From assembly GCF_963677075.1 (NCBI RefSeq), contig NZ_OY781873.1, forward strand, positions 1,550,001 to 1,614,000: a stretch of DNA of 64,000 bases, written 5' to 3'. A program made the position numbers and the translations under genes. This DNA comes from an uncultured Sphaerochaeta sp. Lineage in GTDB: Bacteria > Spirochaetota > Spirochaetia > Sphaerochaetales > Sphaerochaetaceae. Position 1 is the stretch's first letter, and each line of letters opens with the position of its first letter. The notes beneath the pieces are model-generated. The model made no database searches, was not told the origin of the DNA, and saw nothing but the letters and a program-made list of their open reading frames with translations. This document shows positions 27,606-36,181 of this stretch, one piece after another.

Positions 27606-28195
27606 ACTATGTAGCATTAGATTTCGAGACGGCGAACAGCTACCCCGGTGGAGCTTGTTCAGTAGCCCTTGCCCGGTTCGATGAAGAAGGTACCCTGCTT
27701 GAGACGTATTACTCTTTGATCCGTCCCAAGCATCCGTATTTTGATCCAGGGATGACAGCAGTGCATAAACTCTCCAGTGATGAGTGTCTTGCTGCCCCTG
27801 AATTCGACAAGATCTGGGAACAGATGCGTTCATTCATCGGTCGCGATATCCTGGTTGCCCATAATGCAGTCTTTGACATGGGTGTGATGAAAGCTGCATT
27901 TGAAGCATATGACCTGGAGGCTAGGGAGATGAGCTATCTGTGCACCCTGATCATTGCACGCAAGCTCTGGCCAAAGATGCATAGTTATAAACTCTCCTAT
28001 CTGGTTGATTACTTCGATATGGAGTATCAGGCTCACTATGCCCTTGATGATGCAATCATGTGCGGGAAGATCATGTATCGGCTCTGCCAAGGGCATTTGA
28101 ATGAGCTGCTCGATCTTCGCCGGTTTCTGATCACCAAGGGTATTGAGCCGAAGGTTATTGAGCACCAGAGAAAAGACGCAGATTTTTTCCTATAA
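27602..28195 (+). CDS. DEDDh 3'-5' exonuclease (DNA polymerase III epsilon-like)
   Basis: A 197-residue exonuclease domain protein. The acidic catalytic residues are visible in LDFETANSYPGG, VAHNAVFDMGVMK and HYALDDAIMCG (DEDDh order). It may proofread or trim nucleic acid ends; there is no polymerase or BRCT domain. The GTG start overlaps the upstream stop by 4 bp, indicating translational coupling. Its 3' end overlaps the convergent PAP2 gene by 41 bp. Confidence 0.88.
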   Translation: MNYVALDFETANSYPGGACSVALARFDEEGTLLETYYSLIRPKHPYFDPGMTAVHKLSSDECLAAPEFDKIWEQMRSFIGRDILVAHNAVFDMGVMKAAFEAYDLEAREMSYLCTLIIARKLWPKMHSYKLSYLVDYFDMEYQAHYALDDAIMCGKIMYRLCQGHLNELLDLRRFLITKGIEPKVIEHQRKDADFFL

Positions 28196-29054
28196 GAGGA
28201 TAAAGGCCGGTTGCCCAGAGTCCTACGAGGCTGTATCGCACAAAGCCTCCAATTGCATACATTGACTCTGGGATGATTACCTTGGAGCCCATGATCAGAA
28301 GCACAACAACCAAGCCGATAAGATAGCGGCCAATCTTCTTTCCTAATGTTCCTTCGGTCAAGAATTGGACCTTCTTGTTCTCAAGGGCGAAGCCAAGATA
28401 GCCTCCACCACCGAGAGCGAGGATCTTCATCAGGTCATTGAATGCCGTCTCATCAGCGGAAAAGAAATTGAGCAGGATACTGATTACCGCTCCGCTTATG
28501 GCAAAGATGGTTCCTAGGATGATCAGGTATCTGAGACGTCTCTTCTCATCATCATAGAGATAGTCCAGATAGTGGTAGAAGGCAAAGCTGATGGATACAC
28601 CTAGTAAGAGTCCGGCGAATACGTCGATCGGCCAGTGCACCCCCAGGTAAAGCCTGCTCAAACCTACCAGTGTCATCATGATTGCACAGAAGATGCTGAG
28701 CTTTCGCTTTCGAAAGGTAAGTGCCAAGGCAGTATAGAAGGCCGCCCCAGTTGTCGTATGTCCGCTGGGGAATGAGTAACCGGTTGCAGTCTCCAGTCGT
28801 TTTCCTTGGATCGATTCCAATACCTGGAACGGACGTGGTGCCTTGACCGTGGCTTTCAGTATACCCATCGCGAGTACCGAGAGTAGAATTGAAGAGTAGA
28901 GCCCAAACCCCTTCTTCTTGTCATGATTCCAGAAGATATAGAGGATAACGGCAATGACGAAGGTCTGCTCACCCAAGAGTGAGGCGAGGTTGCCCAGGAA
29001 GTCGAGAACTGGATTCTCAATATTCAAAAAGAACAGCATGATGGATTCTTGCAT
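28155..29054 (-). CDS. PAP2-superfamily membrane phosphatase
   Basis: A 299-residue membrane protein with about eight helices. The three PAP2 signature motifs are KATVKAPRPF, FPSGHTTTGA and SRLYLGVHWPIDV, which together form the phosphatase active site. Such enzymes dephosphorylate lipid phosphates (phosphatidate or undecaprenyl diphosphate). The ATG at 29054 was chosen for AAGGAGAA seven nt upstream; a longer reading from 29123 has no signal. The last ~120 residues add extra helices beyond the catalytic domain. Confidence 0.88.
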   Translation of the reverse strand: MQESIMLFFLNIENPVLDFLGNLASLLGEQTFVIAVILYIFWNHDKKKGFGLYSSILLSVLAMGILKATVKAPRPFQVLESIQGKRLETATGYSFPSGHTTTGAAFYTALALTFRKRKLSIFCAIMMTLVGLSRLYLGVHWPIDVFAGLLLGVSISFAFYHYLDYLYDDEKRRLRYLIILGTIFAISGAVISILLNFFSADETAFNDLMKILALGGGGYLGFALENKKVQFLTEGTLGKKIGRYLIGLVVVLLIMGSKVIIPESMYAIGGFVRYSLVGLWATGLYPLIGKNLRLFSGAQ

Positions 29055-29116
29055 GGGTATCTTCTCCTTGCGGGAAGTATACGCAAGGGTTTCTTCATTG
29101 GCAACAGCGTAGCATG

Positions 29117-29145
29117 TTGACAAAAGCCTTTCTATCGTGTAGTTT
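29117..29145 (+). promoter_or_regulatory. Promoter of first tRNA-Asp
   Basis: TTGACA (29117-29122), 17 bp, TAGTTT (29140-29145). The same boxes and spacing precede the second copy. Confidence 0.75.
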
Positions 29146-29160
29146 CCAAGAGTGCTTTTT

Positions 29161-29234
29161 GAGGGTGTAGCGAAGCTGGTTATCGCGACGGCCTGTCACG
29201 CCGTAGATCGCGGGTTCGAGTCCCGTCACTCTCG
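29161..29234 (+). tRNA. tRNA-Asp (anticodon GTC), copy 1
   Basis: A 74-nt cloverleaf: acceptor GAGGGTG/CACTCTC with one G-T pair, anticodon loop CTGTCAC between ACGGC and GCCGT, T-loop TTCGAGT. CCA is not encoded. Identical to the copy at 29392-29465. Confidence 0.95.
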
Positions 29235-29239
29235 CTAGC

Positions 29240-29282
29240 AAGAATCCTTTGTTCATCTCTGGTGAGCGAAGGATTCTTTTTT
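29240..29282 (+). terminator. Terminator of first tRNA-Asp
   Basis: AAGAATCCTT (29240-29249) pairs with AAGGATTCTT (29269-29278), followed by a T-run. Confidence 0.8.
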
Positions 29283-29350
29283 GCTTCAGGAGATGACTAT
29301 ACAATTCGTGATGATTTTTACGAAAAATGGGAAAATCTTTTTTAGCTATG

Positions 29351-29379
29351 TTGACAAAAATACAGGGATAGTGTAGTTT
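29351..29379 (+). promoter_or_regulatory. Promoter of second tRNA-Asp
   Basis: TTGACA (29351-29356), 17 bp, TAGTTT (29374-29379), ending 12 nt before the tRNA. Confidence 0.75.
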
Positions 29380-29391
29380 CACTCTTGCTAT

Positions 29392-29465
29392 GAGGGTGTA
29401 GCGAAGCTGGTTATCGCGACGGCCTGTCACGCCGTAGATCGCGGGTTCGAGTCCCGTCACTCTCG
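29392..29465 (+). tRNA. tRNA-Asp (anticodon GTC), copy 2
   Basis: Identical over 74 nt to the copy 231 bp upstream; a tandem duplication with its own promoter and terminator. Confidence 0.95.
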
Positions 29466-29471
29466 CTTGAA

Positions 29472-29500
29472 GAAACCGCCTTGGATTCCAGGGCGGTTTC
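29472..29500 (+). terminator. Terminator of second tRNA-Asp
   Basis: An 11-bp stem GAAACCGCCTT/AGGGCGGTTTC, followed by GTTCTATTAT. Confidence 0.8.
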
Positions 29501-29537
29501 GTTCTATTATATGGTCTGATTAATTTTCGGAGGGACG

Positions 29538-30608
29538 ATGAAGGTACTGGTAGGAATGAGTGGAGGAATAGATTCTTCCGTTGCAGCATATCTGCTGAAG
29601 CAGCAGGGACATGAGGTTACAGGGGTCACTATGACCATCTGGAACAAACGTGCCCACTTGGCTCGTCCCCTCGGTTCAACCAGTTGTTTCGCTCCCGACA
29701 AGAGCGAAGATATCAAGGCGATCAAGCGAATCTGTGAGAAGATAGGTATAGAGCATCATGTGCTTGAGTTGAGTGATCAATTTGAGGAAGTGGTGCTTGC
29801 AAACTTCAAGGACGAATACATGGAGGGGCGTACACCGAACCCCTGTGTATGGTGCAATGCCAAGATCAAGTTCGGAGCCATGGTGGATTATGCCAGGGAG
29901 AGCGGCCTTGTATTTGACAAGTTTGCCACCGGACACTATGCCCGCATTACAGAAGAAAACGGTCGCTATGCGATAACCAGGGCTGTTGATCTTAAGAAAG
30001 ATCAGTCTTACTTTCTCTATCGTCTTAGCCAAGCTCAACTCGCTGCCACGCTGTTTCCCCTCGGTTCCATGACCAAGGAAGAAGCACGCACTATTGATGT
30101 GGAACAGGGATTCCATAAGGTCTACCAGGAAGAGAGTCAGGATTTCTATGATGGGGATTATACCGATCTTCTGGAAGTGGAGAACAAGCGGGGAAATATT
30201 GTCACCCAGGATGGAAAGATTCTTGGAACCCATGACGGTATCTGGCACTACACCATTGGACAGAGAAAGGGGTTGGGTATAGCGGCTGAACGGCCACTCT
30301 ATGTATTGCAGCTTGACGCACAAAAAAATGAAGTGGTAGTCGGCTATGTAGAGGAGACTCTGCAAAGTACCGTAACAGCTGATGACGTTGTGTGGAGCAG
30401 CAAGCCTTCATTGGAGGGAGAAGTGGAGGTGCAGGCCAAAATCCGCTCCACTGGGTATCCCACAGAAGCCAGAGCCCACATGAATGATGATGGTACCATT
30501 ACAGCTGTGTTCTCGGACTCTGTAAAGGCTGCTACTGTTGGACAATCACTGGTTCTCTATGATGGGGAGAGAATCCTCGCCGGGGGAATCATCAAGGAAG
30601 CCTTCTGA
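29538..30608 (+). CDS. mnmA: tRNA 2-thiouridine(34) synthase
   Basis: Adds sulfur to wobble uridine of tRNA-Lys, -Glu and -Gln. The 356-residue protein has the PP-loop GMSGGIDSSVAAYLL, the CXXC pair in NPCVWCNAKIKFG, ATGHYARI, KKDQSYFLYRL and HYTIGQRKGLGI. The usual third cysteine region (SQDICF in most relatives) reads ESQDFYDGDY here, so that cysteine is missing. GGAGGG precedes the ATG. Its position just after tRNA-Asp genes is probably chance, as tRNA-Asp is not its substrate. Confidence 0.92.
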   Translation: MKVLVGMSGGIDSSVAAYLLKQQGHEVTGVTMTIWNKRAHLARPLGSTSCFAPDKSEDIKAIKRICEKIGIEHHVLELSDQFEEVVLANFKDEYMEGRTPNPCVWCNAKIKFGAMVDYARESGLVFDKFATGHYARITEENGRYAITRAVDLKKDQSYFLYRLSQAQLAATLFPLGSMTKEEARTIDVEQGFHKVYQEESQDFYDGDYTDLLEVENKRGNIVTQDGKILGTHDGIWHYTIGQRKGLGIAAERPLYVLQLDAQKNEVVVGYVEETLQSTVTADDVVWSSKPSLEGEVEVQAKIRSTGYPTEARAHMNDDGTITAVFSDSVKAATVGQSLVLYDGERILAGGIIKEAF

Positions 30609-30611
30609 TAG

Positions 30612-30640
30612 TTGTCTCATACTGTCTTTCCGTTTATGAT
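30612..30640 (+). promoter_or_regulatory. Promoter of nagB
   Basis: TTGTCT (30612-30617), 17 bp, TATGAT (30635-30640), just before the AAGGAG site of nagB. Confidence 0.65.
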
Positions 30641-30660
30641 GGAGAGACAAGGAGAGCACA

Positions 30661-31473
30661 ATGCGAGTCATCATCCAAAACGATTATGAGAATCTTTCTC
30701 TCTGGGCTGCTCGGTATATTGCAAGCAGGATCAGGGAGTTCGAACCAAATGAGAACCGTCCTTTCGTACTGGGGCTGCCAACCGGATCTTCTCCGCTTGG
30801 AACGTATGCTGAGTTGATCAGGCTGAATAGGGAAGGGTATGTCTCATTTGCCAACGTCGTCACCTTCAACATGGACGAATATGTTGGTCTTCCAAAAGAC
30901 CATGAGCAGAGTTACTACACATTCATGTGGAAAAACTTCTTCAACCATATCGACATCAAGAAAGAGAATGTCCACATCCTTGACGGAAATGCAAAAGATC
31001 TGGAGGCAGAGTGTGCTGCCTACGAGGATGCAATCGCTGCATTCGGCGGGATTGAGCTTTTTCTGGGGGGCATAGGTTCTGATGGTCATATTGCATTCAA
31101 CGAGCCATTCTCTTCCCTCTCCAGCAAGACCAGGATCAAATCACTCACCTACGATACCAAGGTGATGAACAGCAGATTCTTCGACAACGACATGAACAAG
31201 GTACCATCCCAAGCTCTTACCGTTGGGGTGAAGACCGTAACAGACAGCAAGGAAGTCATCATCCTGGTGAATGGTCATGCAAAGGCACGTGCCTTGCAGG
31301 CAACCATTGAGGGTGGTGTAAGCCAGAACTGGACCTGTAGTGCTCTCCAACTACACCCGAAGGCAGTACTCGTCTGTGATGAAGCAGCCTGTGGGGAATT
31401 GAAGCTGAATACCTACAAGTACTTCAAGGATATTGAGGGTGATAATCTTTCAGTAGAGAATATGCTCTCGTAA
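30661..31473 (+). CDS. nagB: Glucosamine-6-phosphate deaminase
   Basis: Converts glucosamine-6-phosphate to fructose-6-phosphate and ammonia, feeding amino sugars into glycolysis. The 270-residue length is typical. Landmarks: [16 protein letters not shown] (phosphate loop), [17 protein letters not shown] (catalytic Asp) and [20 protein letters not shown]. It is a single-gene unit with its own promoter and terminator. Confidence 0.97.
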   Translation: MRVIIQNDYENLSLWAARYIASRIREFEPNENRPFVLGLPTGSSPLGTYAELIRLNREGYVSFANVVTFNMDEYVGLPKDHEQSYYTFMWKNFFNHIDIKKENVHILDGNAKDLEAECAAYEDAIAAFGGIELFLGGIGSDGHIAFNEPFSSLSSKTRIKSLTYDTKVMNSRFFDNDMNKVPSQALTVGVKTVTDSKEVIILVNGHAKARALQATIEGGVSQNWTCSALQLHPKAVLVCDEAACGELKLNTYKYFKDIEGDNLSVENMLS

Positions 31474-31496
31474 AGAAGATCGAGTGAACCAAGAAA

Positions 31497-31529
31497 ACAG
31501 GCCCGAAACCATGAAGGTATCGGGCCTGT
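31497..31529. terminator. Bidirectional terminator between nagB and the next gene
   Basis: A perfect 10-bp stem ACAGGCCCGA/TCGGGCCTGT with a 13-nt loop lies between two convergent genes; T-runs are modest on both strands. Confidence 0.7.
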
Positions 31530-31546
31530 GTTAGAGTGTTTCCTAA

Positions 31547-32182
31547 TCAGTAAGCTAACGAGATTCCTACATAGGGTGCCAAGGTGAAGCCGTCAATTGA
31601 ATAATCATAGGACATTGTAATACCCCCACCACTACCTTCAATCGTTCCAAAGAGAGGAATGAGACCTTGAACACCAATATTTAAAAATGTAGTTGGATCC
31701 AAAGCGTAGTTTATCTCAGCCAATAATGATAGTGAAAACAAAGTAATTGTAGTTTCTACTGGAATAGATCCAGAGTTATCGGTTTCGGAATCAAGGCTCA
31801 TTACCATACCTCCCCCAAATTCAATGAAGGAATCCATATCCAATGGTTGTTGGATAGCTAAGCCAAGCATGAAATCCCATCCTAGGGGTTCCTCAGATGT
31901 ATCGACAGAGGTTCCGCTTATTTCCATTGAAGTGACTTTCCCAAACCTCGCCATATAGTTGATACCTAATGAACTTGTTGGAGAAAAGAAGGATGTTCCT
32001 TTTATATAGCCACCAAGAGTGTTTGCTTTCGCATCAGTAGCGGTCTCAGTACTATCAATAGTAATTGAGTCAATTGTTTCAAAGGAATAAAATCCTCCAA
32101 AGGACATTTTGTTGGTTTGAGCAAACAACTGAATAGTCGCAAGTATCAAAACGGCTAAGATTAATGCAATACGTTTTTTCAT
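31547..32182 (-). CDS. Predicted outer-membrane beta-barrel protein
   Basis: A 211-residue exported protein. MKKRIALILAVLILATIQLFAQ is a signal peptide; what follows is alternating polar/hydrophobic strands rich in Gly, Ser and Thr, ending in an aromatic residue (YVGISLAY) as barrels do. No named family is recognised. The ATG at 32182 follows GGAGA; upstream in-frame starts lack such a site. A decayed relative of its C terminus lies 230 bp upstream. Confidence 0.75.
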   Translation of the reverse strand: MKKRIALILAVLILATIQLFAQTNKMSFGGFYSFETIDSITIDSTETATDAKANTLGGYIKGTSFFSPTSSLGINYMARFGKVTSMEISGTSVDTSEEPLGWDFMLGLAIQQPLDMDSFIEFGGGMVMSLDSETDNSGSIPVETTITLFSLSLLAEINYALDPTTFLNIGVQGLIPLFGTIEGSGGGITMSYDYSIDGFTLAPYVGISLAY

Positions 32183-32411
32183 TGGTTTCTCCATTAATAG
32201 TGATAAATATATACAGATAGTCATAGTATACCATAGTTATGAGCGATTTGTTATTGCATATATGTAAAAAGTATCCTATTTATGCACAAATTGCATATGA
32301 AATGGGTTTTTAGAAAGTCTGCTAATCATATACTTTTTCTAATTCTGAAGAAGGAAATATCATGATACGAATTATCCATTGAGATACTAGCAGAATAACT
32401 TAGAAAGCTAA

Positions 32412-32606
32412 TTAAAATCTGATAGAGGGGGTAATGGCAAAAACTGTCATGCCAATTTCAGTCTCTATAGATATATTGCTTCCAGAAAGTGTGACTATAT
32501 CACCGATAAGGATGAGGACCTTTGCTCCGATATTCAGGAATTTCATGGTATTGAGAGCACGGTTTTTCGTTGCATAGCCACCAACATATACAGTGAAGAT
32601 TTCCAT
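32412..32606 (-). pseudogene. Fragment of a paralogous outer-membrane barrel protein
   Basis: A 64-codon reading frame whose last ~43 residues (KFLNIGAKVLILIGDI ... MTVFAITPSIRF) resemble the last ~47 of the neighbouring barrel (TFLNIGVQGLIPLFGTI ... FTLAPYVGISLAY). There is no signal peptide and too little length for a barrel. It is most simply a 3' remnant of a duplicated gene in a low-GC, otherwise empty stretch (32183-32755). Confidence 0.5.
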
Positions 32607-32702
32607 GATTGATTATCCGGACCATCCTCTGATGATTCATTTTAATTCCTAAATTGGATTCATGCACCCATTTCAAGAAAAGTACCGCAAGAATAGTTTT
32701 TA

Positions 32703-32733
32703 AAAAAACAAGCCGAGATATAGACTCAGCCTG
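32703..32733 (-). terminator. Terminator of the DUF362 gene
   Basis: Minus-strand stem CAGGCTGAG/CTCGGCTTG (32709-32733) followed by a run of seven T. Confidence 0.75.
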
Positions 32734-32755
32734 AATACCTAGCTTCTTTGTGTGG

Positions 32756-33865
32756 TTACTTCACCTCAAACAATTCATACTCCATATTTCCCAATCCCAG
32801 TTTTTCCCCATGCTCCAGGGCTACTTTCCAGCTAGTGGTAGGGTGGGTGTCTGTGAAGTGGTCATGATGACAGTGCTCTCTCTCGCCAAGGGCAGAGGAA
32901 GGAATGAACGGTTGCTTGTTCACTGCATCCGCACAGGCCTTATCCAGTGCAATAGGGTCGAAGGATGCGAAAAAGCCTACATCCGGTACAATGGCCAGGT
33001 CATTTTCTCCATGGCAGTCACAATTCGGTGAGACCTCAATGACGATGTTGATATGAAAGGTTGGTCTACCATGACAGATTGCATGGGTGTACTCAGCAAT
33101 CTTGCAGTTCAACTTGTCATTGGAGCTACTGTCATTGTTTGAGATTGCATCAGTGGGGCAGACCGCAATACAACGTCCACAACCAACACACTTGTCCTGG
33201 TCTATCCAAGAAAGGCCATCGGTGATGTGCGGAGCATCGTGGGCACAGATATCGATACAGGCACCACAACCGATGCAAAGACTCTGGTCAACCTGTGGTT
33301 TTCCATCACAGTGCATCTCCATCTTCCCTGCACGGGAACCTCCGCCCATTCCGATATTCTTGAGGGCACCACCAAAACCGGTGGCCTCATGACCCTTGAA
33401 GTGGGCTAGGCTGATAAGGATATCGGCGTCCATCAAGGCACGTCCTACCTTTGCTTCCTTGACATACTCCCCTCCAGGAACGGGGACCAATGTCTCATCT
33501 GTTCCCTTCAGTCCATCACCAATGATGATATGGCACCCGGTAGCATAGGGCATAAACCCGTTTTTATAGGCACTCTCCATATGATCAAGTGCATGCTTTC
33601 TTCCCCCTACATAGAGGGTGTTGCAATCGGTAAGGAATGGTCTTCCTCCCAACTCCTTTACAATATCTACAACAGTGGCAGCATAGTTTGGTCTCAAGAA
33701 AGCCAAATTGCCAGGTTCACCGAAATGAATCTTGATGGCAGTGAACTTGTTCTTGAAGTCGATGGTCTCAATTCCTGCTCGCTTGATCAGCCTGGTGAGC
33801 TTATGTAAGCGGGAGTCTCCATTTTCGCAGCGTAAGTTTGTGTAGTAGACTTTGGAAGCTTCCAA
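32756..33865 (-). CDS. DUF362 protein with two [4Fe-4S] ferredoxin motifs
   Basis: A 369-residue protein: an N-terminal DUF362 domain (about 1-190; FTAIKIHFGEPGN, SLAHFKGHEATGFGGALKN) and two CX2CX2CX3C ferredoxin motifs (CIGCGACIDIC and CVGCGRCIAVCPTDAI). Its redox role is unknown; relatives occur widely in anaerobes. The start is taken as TTG at 33865 because AGAGAGG lies 6 nt upstream; a longer reading would begin inside the terminal repeat of the adjacent insertion sequence. Confidence 0.8.
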   Translation of the reverse strand: MEASKVYYTNLRCENGDSRLHKLTRLIKRAGIETIDFKNKFTAIKIHFGEPGNLAFLRPNYAATVVDIVKELGGRPFLTDCNTLYVGGRKHALDHMESAYKNGFMPYATGCHIIIGDGLKGTDETLVPVPGGEYVKEAKVGRALMDADILISLAHFKGHEATGFGGALKNIGMGGGSRAGKMEMHCDGKPQVDQSLCIGCGACIDICAHDAPHITDGLSWIDQDKCVGCGRCIAVCPTDAISNNDSSSNDKLNCKIAEYTHAICHGRPTFHINIVIEVSPNCDCHGENDLAIVPDVGFFASFDPIALDKACADAVNKQPFIPSSALGEREHCHHDHFTDTHPTTSWKVALEHGEKLGLGNMEYELFEVK

Positions 33866-33945
33866 AATATACCTCTCTTTAGAGCCTTTTGCAAAATGAG
33901 CGACCATTGTAAATCGACTTGTCTGGTCTGATTCATTATCGTCAA

Positions 33946-35289
33946 ACAAAAGTGTCAAACTGGCTGAATTATGGCTTTGAGCGAAAAGTCACGCCAAATC
34001 TGCTGTCGGTCGAGCATGAGAAGGCACACCTGTCCCACGACAGGTGGAATTGCTATCGTCCGTATGGTGCTACGCTGTCTTCTGTAAGCCTGGAAGGATG
34101 CAATACTGCAGTATCTTGATCGCCGCAAGACACAACACACCGGTCATCAGGCAATGGGCTACCTTATCAGGTCCCCGTACCATGATCTTCGAGGGGATCA
34201 GCCAATCCTTCAGATGGGCATTGGAGCGTTCGACGGTGGAGCGTATCTTGAAGCGTTGCTTCTCAGCGGGAGAGAGAACGCGTTGCTGCTTGCGCCGCTT
34301 GTTCGGATCGATGATGGGGATCCTGCCACTTGTGATGATGAAATCCTTGATGGGTTTCGCATCATAGGCACTATCCATCAGTGAATACAGATGGGTAACC
34401 CGTTCACTGGACATCCGCTCCAAGGGAATGGCCGCTTGGCTGTCATGAACATTCGCACCGGTGACGATGGCACTGATGGGAATGCCGCTGTCAGTAACAT
34501 CCAGATGCAGCTTGTAGCCCTTCCAATAATTGTTGTTGCCCTGGCTGTTTCGCTTGCATCCCCAGCTGCACAAGGTGTTCAGCTCACCGATCGCCTGTTC
34601 GGATGACTGTGCAAGTTGCTTCTCCAGAACGGATTGTTTCTTATCCCTCGGTTCAGTACCTTTCTTCGGTCTGCCACGTTTGCCCTTGGGCTTCACTTCC
34701 TTCTTGGTATTGGTTGCCTTTTCGCGTGCCTCGATCGCCGTTGAGTCACGACTGATGTGTCCCACGATGTGCCCACCCAGATACGACGATACCAATGGAC
34801 CGAGAGTTTGTTCCATGAGTCGATTCTGGGCATAGGAGGCGTATCTTCTGCTGAAGGTGGCTTCGCTGGGAACGGTGGAAAACCCACATATTTGCCTCAG
34901 CGCAGGATCGCTGAGCAATCGGTTGCGTAGCGAGGTGACCGTGGCAATATTGAAGAATTGTTTGGCCAAGCAAGAACGGATCATCGCCATCTCATCATAC
35001 GATTTGCGTCCGAGCAGGCTACCGGGGCGGTCGCATGCGGGCAGGAATTCCTCGATCACTTGCAGCAGTTGGATGAATGTGCGGTGCTCGTTGGTCACAT
35101 ATCCTTCGAAAATCTCCTGGATGTCGTAGGAAATGCCGAATACCATCTGGCAACCGCCCAGGATTTCTGTTATGCTTTTCATGGACCTGCTCTCCCCCTT
35201 ATGTTTTTGTAGCTAATAACATTATAGAGGATTGACAGGTCCATTTCCATATATTTTGGCCAACTTGAGCCTGTTTTGGACAATTTTGT
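33946..35289. mobile_element. Insertion sequence, about 1.34 kb, with imperfect terminal inverted repeats
   Basis: One transposase gene is flanked by ends that match when one is reversed: the left end begins ACAAAAGTGTCAAACTGGCT and the right end, read inward, begins ACAAAATTGTCCAAAACAGG, similar for about 30 bp with small gaps. No clear target-site duplication is visible, so the outer limits are approximate. It sits about 80 bp upstream of the DUF362 start, between genes, and looks intact. Confidence 0.65.
34070..35182 (-). CDS. DDE transposase, IS4/IS5-like superfamily
   Basis: A 370-residue transposase. The acidic triad is visible as Asp in HISRDSTAIEAREK, Asp in LYSLMDSAYDAKPI and Glu in STVERSNAHLKDW. 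A lysine-rich insertion with an AT-hook-like KGKRGRPKKG lies between the first two. The N-terminal region (SLLGRKSYDEMAMIRSCLAK) resembles the DUF772 domain. The reading frame is uninterrupted, so the element may be active. Confidence 0.88.
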   Translation of the reverse strand: MKSITEILGGCQMVFGISYDIQEIFEGYVTNEHRTFIQLLQVIEEFLPACDRPGSLLGRKSYDEMAMIRSCLAKQFFNIATVTSLRNRLLSDPALRQICGFSTVPSEATFSRRYASYAQNRLMEQTLGPLVSSYLGGHIVGHISRDSTAIEAREKATNTKKEVKPKGKRGRPKKGTEPRDKKQSVLEKQLAQSSEQAIGELNTLCSWGCKRNSQGNNNYWKGYKLHLDVTDSGIPISAIVTGANVHDSQAAIPLERMSSERVTHLYSLMDSAYDAKPIKDFIITSGRIPIIDPNKRRKQQRVLSPAEKQRFKIRSTVERSNAHLKDWLIPSKIMVRGPDKVAHCLMTGVLCLAAIKILQYCILPGLQKTA

Positions 35290-35383
35290 GCACCCAAGGG
35301 CTCTTCGGGATGCTTCAGATTGTAGAAATTGCTAGGATTTTGCTATTTTGCAAGAGGCTCTTTATTGTTGTTTTTTTGCTTGC

Positions 35384-36181
35384 TTATCGTAGTCCCAGCT
35401 CTGAAGCAACCTTGATGGCTAAAGCTGGTTTATCGGTCATTACAGAATCTACCCCCATCTGGTAGAGACGCTTCATTTCAGATTCTTCATTGATGGTCCA
35501 GACTTGAATGATGCTTCCCCTGTTATGCATGGTTTTTACAAAAGAAGGAGTGACCACCTTGATGCCCCACTGACGGGTGGGAACCTGGAAAATAATAGAG
35601 TGCTTTTTCCCAGAGAGTAAGTGGAGCTTCTGGAGTGCCAAGAGGGGTACCACCTCAAGGGTGGTAACACTTGTCAGTATATCGGGAGCTTTTTTCCTCA
35701 GTAGTTTGAGGTTTGAGAGGTGAAAAGAAGCAGCAACGATTCGCTTTGTGGCCTGCACTGAGTGGATCACTTCGATGAATGTGTCGACGATGGCTGGATC
35801 CTTGCTTTTTAGGTCAATATTGAATCGCTGGCTTGGACACGCCTCCAAGGCCTCTCTCAATGTACACAGTTGCACCCCTTTTCCCCTGAAGGGAAATGTT
35901 TTTCCGTTGTCTGGAGTGAAGGTATATCCTGCATCGTAGGTTTTCAGTTCAGATAGGGTATGATCTTCTACCCGGCCGGAACCATCGGTATTGCGGTCCA
36001 AGGTCTCATCATGCCAGATGACAAGCTGTCTGTCCTTACTCAGATGTACATCGGTCTCGATGACATCAACACCCAATGTACATGCACTCAGGAAGGCACT
36101 GAGTGTGTTCTCTGGGAAGTGTGCACTATCCCCTCGGTGGGCTACCACCCGAGGCATTGGGTCGAAAAAAGAATCAGTCAT
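35384..36181 (-). CDS. Glycerophosphodiester phosphodiesterase
   Basis: Hydrolyses glycerophosphodiesters to glycerol-3-phosphate and an alcohol. The 265-residue TIM-barrel protein shows VAHRGDSAHFPENTLSAF, then VIETDVHLSKDRQLVIWHD, the two parts of the catalytic site. No signal peptide is present, so it is probably cytoplasmic. It overlaps the upstream methylase gene by 8 bp and uses an AAGGAG inside it. Confidence 0.93.
   Translation of the reverse strand: MTDSFFDPMPRVVAHRGDSAHFPENTLSAFLSACTLGVDVIETDVHLSKDRQLVIWHDETLDRNTDGSGRVEDHTLSELKTYDAGYTFTPDNGKTFPFRGKGVQLCTLREALEACPSQRFNIDLKSKDPAIVDTFIEVIHSVQATKRIVAASFHLSNLKLLRKKAPDILTSVTTLEVVPLLALQKLHLLSGKKHSIIFQVPTRQWGIKVVTPSFVKTMHNRGSIIQVWTINEESEMKRLYQMGVDSVMTDKPALAIKVASELGLR

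Noticed and set aside
28155..28195. Possible sequencing error at the overlap of exonuclease and PAP2 genes
   Set aside because: Both proteins end without a sign of frame disruption; a 41-bp convergent overlap is unusual but acceptable.
29095..29589. 164-codon open frame on the minus strand across the tRNA-Asp pair, with a repeated ARVTGLEPAIYG segment
   Set aside because: It is the antisense translation of the two identical tRNA genes, a well-known false protein; the repeat is just the tRNA duplication.
29676..30365. 229-codon open frame antisense to mnmA
   Set aside because: Shadow of a clearly real gene; no motif, no start signal.
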